This document shows, piece by piece, positions 7,544 to 15,541 of a DNA stretch of 64,000 nt. The stretch's first letter is position 1; each line of letters opens with the position of its first letter. The stretch is from the NCBI RefSeq assembly GCF_014897705.1, contig NZ_JABUXV010000010.1:62001-126000 (forward strand), read 5' to 3'. The translations under genes and the position numbers were made by a program. A model generated the notes under the pieces. It searched no databases and had not been told where the DNA came from. It saw only the letters and a program-made list of their open reading frames with translations. The DNA is from Brachybacterium sp. FME24. Its GTDB lineage: Bacteria; Actinomycetota; Actinomycetes; Actinomycetales; Dermabacteraceae.

Positions 7544-8443
7544 ATGACACCGTCCTTCGATCCGGACGCCTTCTTCGCACGCTCGATGCTCACCGTGACC
7601 ATCGCCGAGCTCGACGACGACCAGCGCTGGTCCACCTGGCCGGAGACGGCCCACACCATGGATCGCGGCCCGCAGCCCTTCCCCGACTGGGTCGTCCAGC
7701 ACGACGGCGCGATCGACACCGAGCTCGGCATCCTCAAGACCGGCAAGGAGGCCGACGCCTTCCTGCTCGAGCGCGCCTTGCCCGAGGAGCTCCTCACCGG
7801 AGCCGCCGGCGAGGAGACGCTCCTGGTCGCCAAGCGCTTCCGCTCCCCCGAGCACTCCTCGTTCCACCGCTCCCACGAGTACACCGAGGGTCGTCGGGGC
7901 AAGGATTCCCGCGAGGCGCGAGCGATGGCCAAGGGCACTGCCTTCGGCAAGCAGGTCGCGGCAGCCCAATGGGCCCGCACCGAATTCGACGTGCTCGGTC
8001 GACTGTGGTCGGCAGGGCTTCCGGTCCCCTACCCGGTGCAGATCGTCGGGACCGAGGTGTGCATGGAGTTCATCGGCACCGATGACGAGCAGGGCGCGGT
8101 GGCGGCGCCGCGCCTGCAGGAGACCAGTCCCGATCCCGAGCAGGTCGAACGCTGGGCGCGCGCTTTGCGCGAGGTCGTCCTCGGCCTGTCTGAGCTCGGA
8201 CTGGTCCACGGCGATCTCTCCCCCTACAACATCCTCATCGACTCCCGGCAGGCGGACCCCTCCCCGGTGATCATCGACGTCCCGCAGGTCATCGACCTGA
8301 TCGCCAATCCCCACGGCCCGCAGTTCCTGCGACGGGACTGCGAGAACGTCTGCGCCTGGCTGCGCGGGCACGGGGCACCGGCGTCGGCCGCGGATCCCGC
8401 AGAATGGTTCACCGCCTCCATGGGCGGATGGGAAGCTCCATGA
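7544..8443 (+). CDS. RIO1-like serine kinase/ATPase
   Basis: A 299-residue protein with the RIO kinase fold. GKEADAFL (68-75) is the flexible loop, Lys97 in LLVAKRFRS is the ATP-binding lysine, Asp224 in LVHGDLSPYNIL is catalytic, and Asp245 in PVIIDVPQVIDL binds metal. Archaeal and eukaryotic RIO proteins act in small ribosomal subunit maturation; the role of bacterial homologues is unsettled. The ribosome binding site AGGAG (7530-7534) lies nine bases before the ATG and can be paired in the leader. The stop overlaps the ATG of the nucleotidyltransferase (ATGA, 8440-8443), so the two are made together. The ribosome-type leader suggests a role in translation stress or drug response, which is inference. 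Confidence 0.85.
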   Translation: MTPSFDPDAFFARSMLTVTIAELDDDQRWSTWPETAHTMDRGPQPFPDWVVQHDGAIDTELGILKTGKEADAFLLERALPEELLTGAAGEETLLVAKRFRSPEHSSFHRSHEYTEGRRGKDSREARAMAKGTAFGKQVAAAQWARTEFDVLGRLWSAGLPVPYPVQIVGTEVCMEFIGTDDEQGAVAAPRLQETSPDPEQVERWARALREVVLGLSELGLVHGDLSPYNILIDSRQADPSPVIIDVPQVIDLIANPHGPQFLRRDCENVCAWLRGHGAPASAADPAEWFTASMGGWEAP

Positions 8444-9276
8444 TCAGCGACGACGCCCTCCAGCAAGTCGCCGAACGGGTGGCCGCAGTCCCCGGCATCC
8501 GTGCGGTCGCCCTCGGCGGAAGCCGCGCCCGCGGCACCCACCATGCGGACTCCGACGTGGATCTGGGCCTCACCTACGACGCCGCAGCGCTCGACCTCCC
8601 TGCCCTGCGCACGGCGGCGCGCGAGATCGCCGGCACCCCGGTCGACGTCGCCGGCCCCGGCGGCTGGGGTCCGTGGGTCGACGGCGGCGCCTGGCTCACC
8701 GTCGACGGCACGGCGGTCGACCTCATCCTGCGGGACGCGGACCGCGTGCGAGAACAGCGGGACCGAGCCATCCGCGGGCAGTTCGCCGTCCACCAGCAGA
8801 CCGGTCATCCCCTCGGCTTCCTGGACGTGACCTACGCGGCTGAGGTCGCCACCTGCCGCCCCTTGGTCGACCCGGACGACCTGCTCGACGAGCTCCGCGC
8901 CGACCTCTCGCCGTATCCGCGCGCGTTGCGGGACGCCCTAGTCGAGCACCTCTGGAACGCGGACTTCATCGTGGGCGGCGCCGCGAAGGCGACCTCTCGC
9001 GGCGACCTCGCCTACCTCCAGCTGTGCTGCACGACCGCTCTGATGTGGTGCGCGCACGCCTGGCACGCCGAGGCCGGGGTGTGGGTGACGAACGAGAAGG
9101 GCATCGTCCCCGAGGTCGCCCGCCTGCCGCTCGACACCCAGGACTTCTCTGCGCGCGCGACCACCGCTCTCGCGGGCCTCGGCCCGGACCTCTCACCGGA
9201 CGGACTCGAGGCGGCGGTGCGCACCGTGCGCGAACTGGTCACCGCGACGCAGGAGGTGCTGGCCGACGAGGGCTGA
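8440..9276 (+). CDS. nucleotidyltransferase (aminoglycoside adenylyltransferase-like)
   Basis: A 278-residue protein with the pol-beta nucleotidyltransferase signature: GGS at 26-28, Asp39 and Asp41 in SDVDLGL, and a third acidic residue in TAVDLIL. The C-terminal half is helical, like that of ANT-type antibiotic-modifying enzymes and related unclassified transferases. The start is the ATG overlapping the kinase stop; an upstream in-frame ATG at 8404 would lie inside the kinase gene. Its partner in the operon is the RIO kinase. It might adenylylate a small molecule or a protein or RNA target; the sequence does not decide between these. Confidence 0.75.
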   Translation: MISDDALQQVAERVAAVPGIRAVALGGSRARGTHHADSDVDLGLTYDAAALDLPALRTAAREIAGTPVDVAGPGGWGPWVDGGAWLTVDGTAVDLILRDADRVREQRDRAIRGQFAVHQQTGHPLGFLDVTYAAEVATCRPLVDPDDLLDELRADLSPYPRALRDALVEHLWNADFIVGGAAKATSRGDLAYLQLCCTTALMWCAHAWHAEAGVWVTNEKGIVPEVARLPLDTQDFSARATTALAGLGPDLSPDGLEAAVRTVRELVTATQEVLADEG

Positions 9277-9278
9277 GG

Positions 9279-9292
9279 GGACTGCTCAGTCC
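9279..9292. terminator. short hairpin between convergent genes
   Basis: GGACT-GCTC-AGTCC between the nucleotidyltransferase stop and the DUF1992 stop, which lies inside it. A five-bp stem without T-run; weak. Confidence 0.25.
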
Positions 9293-9759
9293 GAGCGGCC
9301 GAAGGGCCACCAGCGTCGGGGTCGTCGGCGGCCCTCCGCGACCGGCTCGGCCCGCACGGGTTCGGCGTCGGCCGTCGCAGCGCGCAGCTCCCGCCAGCGC
9401 TCCACTGCGTCGTCGGGATCCATCTCGGGCGCCATCATGCGGGCCAGCGGGTTCTCCCGGCGATCCTCGTGCACGCGCTGCGTGAACTCCGCGGCATACT
9501 CGCGCACGAGCTGCTCGGTGGGCAGCTCAGCCAGGGTGCCATCGCGCTGCTCGTACTCGCGGCGCAGCAGCGCCACCACGGGCAGCAGGGCGTCGCGATC
9601 CACGTCATCCTCCGCGAGGCGCTGCTTGATCCACCAGTCCGGGTCATGGTTGGGCGGCAGGTCCAGCGGCTTGCCGGCACCGGGCAGATCGTCGAAGTCG
9701 CCGCGCGCGATCGCCTGCTCGAGGGCGGACTCCACCCGTCGGTCATCGCGTGAGCTCAT
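9286..9759 (-). CDS. DUF1992 (DnaJ-homologue C28-type) domain protein
   Basis: 157 residues. The N-terminal half carries the DUF1992 hallmarks: ALEQAIARGDFDDLPGAGKPLDL followed by DPDWWIKQRL. This domain is widespread in bacteria and in the eukaryotic DNAJC28 protein, with no established biochemical role. The C-terminal third is basic (RRRPRRWWPFGRSD) and probably disordered or nucleic-acid or membrane facing. The ATG overlaps the SRPBCC stop by four bases (9756-9759), so it is the last gene of the propeller-SRPBCC-DUF1992 operon. It is convergent with the nucleotidyltransferase gene. Confidence 0.85.
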   Translation of the reverse strand: MSSRDDRRVESALEQAIARGDFDDLPGAGKPLDLPPNHDPDWWIKQRLAEDDVDRDALLPVVALLRREYEQRDGTLAELPTEQLVREYAAEFTQRVHEDRRENPLARMMAPEMDPDDAVERWRELRAATADAEPVRAEPVAEGRRRPRRWWPFGRSD

Positions 9760-10217
9760 AGCCCGCCCGCGCCCTCCGCGAGCACCGCCAGCCGATCGAT
9801 CGAGGCGCGCAGATGCCCCGCGGTGTAGCTCCGTGCTTTGGCGAGGCGCTTCTCGTCGGTCAGCCGCGACCAGTCATAGGTGTGGGTGACCAGGGTGTGG
9901 CCGTTCTCGAGCGGCTCGAGCTCCCAGCCCCAGCGATGGCCGGGCGTCTCCTGGCCCTCCGGGGCGGGCATCCAGGCGATCTCGCGACCCTCGTCGAAGG
10001 CGACCACATGGTTCTCGCGCACGGCGCCCTTGGTCAGCGTCATCCGGAAGACGTCGCCGACGGCGCGCACGCGCTGGCCCGGTGCTGCCTGCCCGAGGTT
10101 GTCGTTGCCGTCCCAGCGCGGCTGCTCGGCGGGGTCGGCGATCAGCGCGAAGATCGTTGCGGCCGGCGCCTCGATCTCTCGGGAGGCACGCACGGTCTTC
10201 TCGTCGGTCATGGTCAC
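9756..10217 (-). CDS. SRPBCC family (START-like) protein
   Basis: About 153 residues. It begins with the polyketide-cyclase/START pattern EIEAPAATIFALIADPAEQPRW and has the mid-domain strand GHRWGWELEPLENGHTLVTHTYDWS. SRPBCC proteins bind hydrophobic ligands in a deep cavity; the ligand is not known. I give the GTG at 10217, which overlaps the propeller-gene stop (GTGA) and has GAGGAG five bases before it. An ATG two codons downstream (10211) is also possible, at longer spacing. Middle gene of a three-gene operon. Confidence 0.82.
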   Translation of the reverse strand: MTMTDEKTVRASREIEAPAATIFALIADPAEQPRWDGNDNLGQAAPGQRVRAVGDVFRMTLTKGAVRENHVVAFDEGREIAWMPAPEGQETPGHRWGWELEPLENGHTLVTHTYDWSRLTDEKRLAKARSYTAGHLRASIDRLAVLAEGAGGL

Positions 10218-11437
10218 ATCATCTCCTCGGCAGGGGTGGTGTCGTCGAAGACATCGATCGATCCCGCGTAGTTCGCCACCCAGAGGCGACGCTGCGTGGG
10301 CTCGTAGGTGACCCCGATCGGGTTCTGCCCGACGTCCACGCGCTGGATCTCCTCCATGGTCTCCGTGTCGAACTTCGAGACCGTGTTCTCGTAGTAGTTC
10401 ACCACGTAGAGCGCGAGGCCGTCCGGCGAGATGGTCATCGAGCGCGGCTCCCGGCCGGTGTCCGTCTCCCGCAGCACCTCCCCGGTGGCGGGGTCGAGCT
10501 CGAGCAATCGGTCCGAGCCGGACTCGGTGAGGTACATCAGGCTCGCGTCCGGCGAGAGCACCAGGTGGCGGGGCTTGCGGCCGGTCTCCAGCACCAGCTC
10601 GCTCTCGCCGGTGACGAGGTCGATCCTGTACAGCTCGTCGGCATACATCGCGGTCACATAGGCGGTGCGGTTGTCCGGCAGCACGACGCTGCCGCGCGGC
10701 GCCGAATCCACCGGGATCTGACTGGTCTCCTCGCCCGCGTCGAGGTCCACCACGGAGACGCTCGAATCGCACCAGTTCGAGACCAGGGCGATGCTGCCAT
10801 CGGGCGAGAGCGAGATGAACTTCGGGACCCGGCCCACTTCGATGACCTGGTCCCACTGCCCGCTGGCCATGTTCAGGCGGTACACGGCGGAGTTGCCGAT
10901 GGCGTCCCCGGCCGCGCAGTCGTCGGTCGCCGTCGCGCCGGCGCCGGGCCCCTTCAGGGAGTACTGGGAGACGTACGCGTAGTCGCCGTCGGGCGAGAAC
11001 ACCGCCTCCACCGGCGCGCCCTCGGTGGTGCCTGCGCGGTCCTCGAACCCGAACTCGGACAGGTCCACGTCGTCGGAGACGGTCGCGGTCAGCTCGAGGG
11101 ACTCGGCGTCGTACAGCGTGGAGCTGTGGCTGTACATCATGTTGTTCGCGATGACGGTGCCGGTCGAGCTCGCGACGACGGACTTCGGGGTGATGTCCCC
11201 GGTGATCCGGGTGGAGTTGTCCAACCTGGTGGTGTTCGACGGAGCACCCGGTGGCAGCGCACCGTCCGGTGGTACCGCACTGCCCGCGGAGGAGCCCTGG
11301 CCGGGCGAGGCGGCGCTGGTGATCAGACCGGAGAGCATCCCTCCGGACATGATCACCGCCATGATCGCGATCGCAACGGTGAACTGCTCGTGCGGCCGCC
11401 CGGGCCGCACCGATCTCCTCCGATGCCTTGCCTGCAC
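10214..11437 (-). CDS. membrane-anchored YVTN-type beta-propeller protein
   Basis: About 407 residues. A basic N-terminus (ARHRRRSVRPGRP) is followed by one hydrophobic segment (about 22-45), i.e. a signal anchor or uncleaved signal, then a Ser/Pro/Gly linker. The rest is a seven-bladed propeller built of YVTN-like repeats: FSPDGDYAYVSQY, LSPDGSIALVSNW, LPDNRTAYVTAMY, LSPDASLMYLTES, ISPDGLALYVVNYY and TQRRLWVANY. Such proteins act outside the membrane as binding scaffolds or lactonase-like proteins. The GTG at 11437 has AGGGGG six bases before it; the TTG at 11443 is less well placed. First gene of the operon with SRPBCC and DUF1992. Confidence 0.75.
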   Translation of the reverse strand: MQARHRRRSVRPGRPHEQFTVAIAIMAVIMSGGMLSGLITSAASPGQGSSAGSAVPPDGALPPGAPSNTTRLDNSTRITGDITPKSVVASSTGTVIANNMMYSHSSTLYDAESLELTATVSDDVDLSEFGFEDRAGTTEGAPVEAVFSPDGDYAYVSQYSLKGPGAGATATDDCAAGDAIGNSAVYRLNMASGQWDQVIEVGRVPKFISLSPDGSIALVSNWCDSSVSVVDLDAGEETSQIPVDSAPRGSVVLPDNRTAYVTAMYADELYRIDLVTGESELVLETGRKPRHLVLSPDASLMYLTESGSDRLLELDPATGEVLRETDTGREPRSMTISPDGLALYVVNYYENTVSKFDTETMEEIQRVDVGQNPIGVTYEPTQRRLWVANYAGSIDVFDDTTPAEEMM

Positions 11438-11498
11438 GCTCAACCCCCTCGGCCTATGGTGACGAACCTAGGCCGAACACCTCCCGTCGGCGGGGAGC

Positions 11499-11518
11499 CG
11501 ACACGGCGTGGCGTGTCG
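11499..11518. terminator. hairpin downstream of GNAT gene
   Basis: CGACACG-GCGTGG-CGTGTCG, a seven-bp stem 13 bases beyond the GNAT stop, extended by a flanking GCGGG/CCCGC pair. No T-run. Confidence 0.4.
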
Positions 11519-11530
11519 CCCGCGGAGGCG

Positions 11531-12571
11531 TCAGAGGTTCGGACGGCCCTGCAAGGCGACTTCGCGATAGGCGACGTCGTAGCCGAGCTTCTCGTTGATG
11601 GCGATCATCCAGGGGTTCACCTGCGAGTTCCAGGTGACCACCGCACGCACCTCCGGAGCCCGCTCGCGCAGCAGACGATGGGTGGCGACCTTCAGCGCGA
11701 GGCCCAGGCGGTGTCCCCGATGCTCCGGCATGACCAGCGTGTTCTCCTGCCAGGCGACCGTCGTGCCCGGGGTCTGCTGGATGTGCACCTCGGAGTTGCC
11801 GACGAAGCTGCCATCGGGCGCGACGGCCACCGCGATGAGCGGCCGCGTGCCCGCCTCGCGCAGTCGTCGGATCATGATGCGTATCCGCTCGGGCGTGTAG
11901 TCGGGTGCCTCGTGCTCGACGTCCTCATCGGGCTCGTCGAGCTCGAGCTGCCGCAGCAGCATCCCGTAGGCCATCAGGTGCTCCTCGGGGATCTCGGCGT
12001 CCCACAGCTCCACCCGGAAGTCCCCGATCTTCTGGTCGACCTCCGCCTGCAGCTGCTCCAGCAGCGAGTCCTCCAGCGGGAGCGCCAGGGTGCGGCACAT
12101 CGCGACGTTCTTGCGGGTGATACCCAGCCGCGCGGCCAGGCGGTTCACGGGCTGGGCAGGATCGTCGGGGTCGCCGTCGACGGGGATCTCGCCGTAGGCC
12201 TCCACCAGAGAGCGACCCGATTCCCGGATCGCGGGGATCACGGCCTCCTCGACGAGAGCTGTCGCCACCCCGCGACCGCGGTGGGCCGGGTGCACGGAGA
12301 CGCCCACGGCGATCGTCTCGAGGTTCTCCTGCAACGGCACGAACACGGCGGCCCGGCCGACGATCATTTCGCCGCCCTCGATCGGCTCGGCGGCGGCCAC
12401 CCAGTGCCGGATCCGCCAGTACACGGTGTCGGCGAGAGTCGCGCGCCGCTGCTGGAGCGTGTAGACCTCGCTGCCGCCGTGCATGAACTCGTCCAGCGCG
12501 ACGTCCAGGGCGTTGTACTGCGTGAGCTCGAGATCGGAGGACGGGTCCAGAGGGCGGATCGTGAAGTGCAT
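11531..12571 (-). CDS. two-domain GNAT acetyltransferase (mycothiol-synthase-like)
   Basis: A 346-residue protein with two GNAT modules. The N-terminal one has the acetyl-CoA loop VHPAHRGRGVATALVEEAV; the C-terminal one has MPEHRGHRLGLALKVATHRLL. The overall plan (tandem GNAT, WxIRHW region, NEKLGYDVAYREV near the end) resembles MshD-like and related actinobacterial acetyltransferases, but many proteins of this layout are not mycothiol synthase. The acceptor is unknown. It is divergent from the MerR-PP2C gene, separated by 145 bases. The start is the ATG at 12571; no strong ribosome binding site is seen. Confidence 0.8.
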   Translation of the reverse strand: MHFTIRPLDPSSDLELTQYNALDVALDEFMHGGSEVYTLQQRRATLADTVYWRIRHWVAAAEPIEGGEMIVGRAAVFVPLQENLETIAVGVSVHPAHRGRGVATALVEEAVIPAIRESGRSLVEAYGEIPVDGDPDDPAQPVNRLAARLGITRKNVAMCRTLALPLEDSLLEQLQAEVDQKIGDFRVELWDAEIPEEHLMAYGMLLRQLELDEPDEDVEHEAPDYTPERIRIMIRRLREAGTRPLIAVAVAPDGSFVGNSEVHIQQTPGTTVAWQENTLVMPEHRGHRLGLALKVATHRLLRERAPEVRAVVTWNSQVNPWMIAINEKLGYDVAYREVALQGRPNL

Positions 12572-12638
12572 GATCGCAGTGGATCACGGGTGGTTCACGC
12601 TGGTCGACAGAATTTCTGCACGAGGTCAGCGGGCCCTC

Positions 12639-12660
12639 TTGACTCTCCCCCCGGGACAAT
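12639..12660 (+). promoter_or_regulatory. MerR-type operator/promoter candidate
   Basis: TTGACT (12639-12644) is followed by a C-run/G-run partial dyad (CTCCCCCCGGGA) and ACAAT, 57 bases before the MerR-PP2C ATG. C-rich/G-rich dyads just behind a TTGACT -35 box, with an unusually long spacer, are typical of MerR-family autoregulated promoters. The -10 itself is not clear. Confidence 0.35.
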
Positions 12661-12716
12661 CCGGAGCGTGGGGCCATGCCGGGACCTACCCGGCGCGAGG
12701 CACGACGGAGGAACGC

Positions 12717-13796
12717 ATGGACGAGACGCTGCTGAGCATCGGCGATCTGGCCGCGGCGAGCGGGCTCAGCCCCAAGGCTCTGCGGATGTACGCCGAGTCG
12801 GAGCTGCTCCGGCCGCGGCACGTCGACCCGTTCACCGGCTACCGCTCCTACGGTCGGGACCAGGTCGAGCGGGCACGGCTGATCGCCGCGCTGCGCGGTC
12901 TCGGGATGGGACTCGCCCGCATCCACGTGCTGTGCGACCTCGATTCCGCAGCCGCCGTCTCCGAGCTGCGCTCCTGGTGGCGACAGGAGGAGGCCGACGT
13001 CCTCTCCCGCCGCGCCGCCGTCGACACTCTCGCTCGTGAACTCGGGGAACGCCCCCAGGAGGACATCACCATGACCGCATCGACCACTGCCCGCTCCGCC
13101 GGACCGCTGCGGACGGCTACGGCCGCCGACCGCGGGCCCGTGCGCGCCGCCCAGCAGGACGCAGTGCTGAGTCGCGAGCTGGACGACGGTTCCACGCTGC
13201 TTGCCCTGGCCGACGGCTTCGGCTCCGACGACGACCTGTCCGCACGAATCCTGTCCGCCTTCGCCGACGCTGTCGGGGAGCGGGCGTCGGCCGATCCGCT
13301 CGCGGCCCTGGAATCCGCCTGGTCCGCCGCCGAGGAGCTGATCCCGCCCGACGGACCGAACGGCACCACGTTGACAGCGGCGCTGATCCGCGGCAGCCGC
13401 CTGCATGTCGCGCATATCGGCGACACGCGGGTGACGCTCGTGCGCGGCACCAGGATCGAGGCGGTGACCCAGGACCACACCCGTCTGCGCTCGCTGGTCG
13501 CGGCGGGCCGCATCGCCCCGGAGGAAGCCGCCGCGCATCCGGATCGAGCCGTGCTCAACCGTGCGCTCGCCGCGGGCGCCCCGACGGCCCCGGATCTGCT
13601 GATCCGCCGGCTCGAACCGGGCGACCTCGTACTGCTCGCCTCGGACGGGCTGCACGCGGTGGTCGACCCGTCGGATCTCGCCGACGCACTCACCGCATCG
13701 GCGGCCGACGTCGACCGACTGGCCGATCAACTGGTGGCCCTATCCCTCGAGGCCGGAGGACCGGACAACGTCGCAGTCGCGGTCACCCGGGTCTGA
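12717..13796 (+). CDS. MerR-type DNA-binding domain fused to PP2C serine/threonine phosphatase
   Basis: 359 residues. Residues 5-75 are a MerR helix-turn-helix (LSIGDLAAASGLSPKALRMY ... GYRSYGRDQVERARLI) and a short helical linker follows. Residues 130-359 are a PP2C phosphatase with all metal and phosphate ligands in place: QQD at 146-148, Asp166-Gly167, Asp236 in HIGDTRV, Asp310 in LASDGL and Asp350-Asn351 in GGPDNVAVAV. The effector-binding domain normally found behind a MerR domain is thus replaced by an apparently active phosphatase. A ribosome binding site GGAGG precedes the ATG at 12717. It may link DNA binding to phosphosignalling; the nearby RIO kinase is a possible but unproven partner. 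Confidence 0.85.
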   Translation: MDETLLSIGDLAAASGLSPKALRMYAESELLRPRHVDPFTGYRSYGRDQVERARLIAALRGLGMGLARIHVLCDLDSAAAVSELRSWWRQEEADVLSRRAAVDTLARELGERPQEDITMTASTTARSAGPLRTATAADRGPVRAAQQDAVLSRELDDGSTLLALADGFGSDDDLSARILSAFADAVGERASADPLAALESAWSAAEELIPPDGPNGTTLTAALIRGSRLHVAHIGDTRVTLVRGTRIEAVTQDHTRLRSLVAAGRIAPEEAAAHPDRAVLNRALAAGAPTAPDLLIRRLEPGDLVLLASDGLHAVVDPSDLADALTASAADVDRLADQLVALSLEAGGPDNVAVAVTRV

Positions 13797-13802
13797 CGAC
13801 GC

Positions 13803-13823
13803 GGGCGGGCGGGGCGGGCAGGG
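13803..13823 (+). other. G-quadruplex motif in convergent intergenic region
   Basis: Five runs of 3-4 G separated by one or two bases, immediately behind the MerR-PP2C stop. Confidence 0.5.
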
Positions 13824-13828
13824 CGAGC

Positions 13829-13843
13829 GGCCGTCAGACGGCC
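13829..13843. terminator. hairpin at end of DUF1648 gene
   Basis: GGCCGT-CAG-ACGGCC overlapping the DUF1648 stop codon; a six-bp stem behind the G-rich tract, at a convergent gene junction. Confidence 0.35.
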
Positions 13844-14337
13844 ACGTCGTCGTCCGTCCGCGCCGCTCTCACCAGTCGCACGTTCCCGATGAGAACGCAG
13901 CCCAAGACCAGGACGAAGCCGAGAGCCAGGAGAGCTGAACCCTCGCCGCCGATCACCGACCGCGCCAGATAGAGGTACACCACCTGCATGCTGAGCAGCG
14001 TCAGCACCAGCAGCCGCTCGCCCTCGCGGTAGACGGCCTGCGCATTCTTCTCGGTGATCACGGTCGGATAGTTCAGCAAGGCGGGGCGGGCGGAGAGCCC
14101 GGTGATCGCTAGGGACACCACGAGCATGATCCCGGCGAGCACCAGAACGGAGAGCTTGCTGCCATAGTCGTCGGCCTGACCCCCAGGTCCGAAGTGCGTC
14201 GCGACCGTCTGCGGCATCGACAGGTACGCGATCACCAGCCAGACGGTGATCGCCAGCGCACCGAGCAGCCCGATCGCACGCAGGATCCGCACGGTGAAGC
14301 TGGTCGAATACGTGCGGTCAGGTCGCGAGCTCTTCAT
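13834..14337 (-). CDS. DUF1648 membrane protein
   Basis: A 167-residue protein with four hydrophobic helices. The DUF1648 signature follows the first helix: LSMPQTVATHFGPGGQADDYGSK. The family includes the membrane part of SdpI-type immunity proteins, but most members, including short ones like this, have no known role. A -10 TACCGT ends six bases before the ATG at 14337, indicating a leaderless mRNA. It is a single gene, convergent with MerR-PP2C and upstream of nothing in its own direction. Confidence 0.8.
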   Translation of the reverse strand: MKSSRPDRTYSTSFTVRILRAIGLLGALAITVWLVIAYLSMPQTVATHFGPGGQADDYGSKLSVLVLAGIMLVVSLAITGLSARPALLNYPTVITEKNAQAVYREGERLLVLTLLSMQVVYLYLARSVIGGEGSALLALGFVLVLGCVLIGNVRLVRAARTDDDVAV

Positions 14338-14343
14338 ACCTCC

Positions 14344-14349
14344 ACGGTA
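14344..14349 (-). promoter_or_regulatory. -10 element of leaderless DUF1648 promoter
   Basis: TACCGT on the minus strand, six bases before the ATG at 14337. Confidence 0.4.
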
Positions 14350-14353
14350 ACCA

Positions 14354-15541
14354 TCAGCGGGCTCCGCGCGACCGATGGGATCGCGTCAGTCCCTTGCCGG
14401 GCTCTGTCGCAGTTCCCTCCGTCTGCTCGTGGATCAGCGCCGCTCCGAGGTAGGGCAGGGCGAACTCCACCAGGCCCCGTCCGGCGGGCCGCACCAGTTC
14501 GTCATCGATGAGCCGCTCGCGGTAGGTGGACTGGTTGCGCGGGTCGATGCCCATGCGCTGCGCGATGTCGCCGACGCCGGAGGGTCCGTCGTCGGCGAGC
14601 ATCGCGTGGAGGTACTCGCGTTTGCGCTGGCTGAGCCCGCGCAGGGCGGGGCCGTGGACGTTCTTGATCATCGCCGCGACCACGGCCTCTCGGCCTCCGC
14701 GCACGTCCTCGATCTCGATCGTGTCCGCGTCGCCGGTGTTCTGCCAGGCTTTCGAGCCGATGAGCTGGATCAGGTAGGGGTACCCCTGCGAGATCTCTCC
14801 GGCGAGTACGGCGGCCTCGGGGGTGATGGTCTTCGCGGTGTCGGCGATCGTCATCCGGATCGCCTCCGCCGCGGTGCCCACGTCGACGCTGCTCACCTCG
14901 ATCCGGTGCGCCCGACGCAGGAAGGTGGTGCGCTCATGGTCCAGCAGGGCGTCGACCCCGGGCCGCACGCCGGCCGCGATGAAGGCGACGGCGTGGCCCG
15001 ATCCGATGAGGTCCTGCACGTGCTGGGTGATGGCGTGCAACTGGTCGCGATCCACCGACTGCAGCTCATCGAGCGTGATCAGGAGGCCGCCGCCGTCCTG
15101 ATCGGTGAGCTCCGCGAGGCGGTCGAGCACCGTGGTGAGGGGCTCGTGCTCCCCCTCGTAGCGATGGTGGATTTCCCGGGAGGCACCGGTTCCCGAGATC
15201 CGCGCCGAGGTGAGCCGTGAGGACTCCGCCTCCGGGTCCAGCTCCCGCAGCCGCGCGATCGCCGCGCCCCGCAGCTCCTCGACCAGGGAGGTCGAGGACG
15301 TGTGCACGCGCAGATCGGTCCAGCCCGCCTCGAGCGCGAGCTCCTTGAATTCGGTGAGCAGCACCGTCTTGCCGGAGCCGCGGGCCCCGGAGATGAGGAT
15401 CGCGCGAGCCTCGGGGACGCTCCCCGCGAGGGCTGCGGTGAACTCCTCGATGGCCTCGGCGCGGCCGGCCAGGATGAACGGCGTCAGACCGAATCCGGGG
15501 GTGAAGGGGTTGGCGTTGCGGTGGTCCATGGAGGCAATCAT
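14354..15541 (-). CDS. AAA ATPase (ORC/STAND-like) with C-terminal winged-helix region
   Basis: About 395 residues. The N-terminal NPFTPGFGLTPFILAGRAEAI is followed by Walker A SGARGSGKT, Walker B GGLLITLDELQSV and a sensor-like region VAFIAAGVRPG. The C-terminal 100 residues (GLSQRKREYLHAMLADDGPS ... YRERLIDDELVRPAGRG) look like a winged helix. This is a common actinobacterial ATPase family of unknown function. The start is uncertain: I give the ATG at 15541, while the ATG at 15529 begins the conserved part (MDHRNANPF). Neither has a good ribosome binding site. It is divergent from the DUF222-HNH gene across a 600-base spacer. Confidence 0.75.
   Translation of the reverse strand: MIASMDHRNANPFTPGFGLTPFILAGRAEAIEEFTAALAGSVPEARAILISGARGSGKTVLLTEFKELALEAGWTDLRVHTSSTSLVEELRGAAIARLRELDPEAESSRLTSARISGTGASREIHHRYEGEHEPLTTVLDRLAELTDQDGGGLLITLDELQSVDRDQLHAITQHVQDLIGSGHAVAFIAAGVRPGVDALLDHERTTFLRRAHRIEVSSVDVGTAAEAIRMTIADTAKTITPEAAVLAGEISQGYPYLIQLIGSKAWQNTGDADTIEIEDVRGGREAVVAAMIKNVHGPALRGLSQRKREYLHAMLADDGPSGVGDIAQRMGIDPRNQSTYRERLIDDELVRPAGRGLVEFALPYLGAALIHEQTEGTATEPGKGLTRSHRSRGAR

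Noticed and set aside
10082..12716. Very long plus-strand frame of nearly 1000 codons opposite the SRPBCC, propeller and GNAT genes.
   Set aside because: Shadow of three minus-strand genes with recognisable domains; only the downstream part, in frame from 12717, is a real gene (MerR-PP2C).
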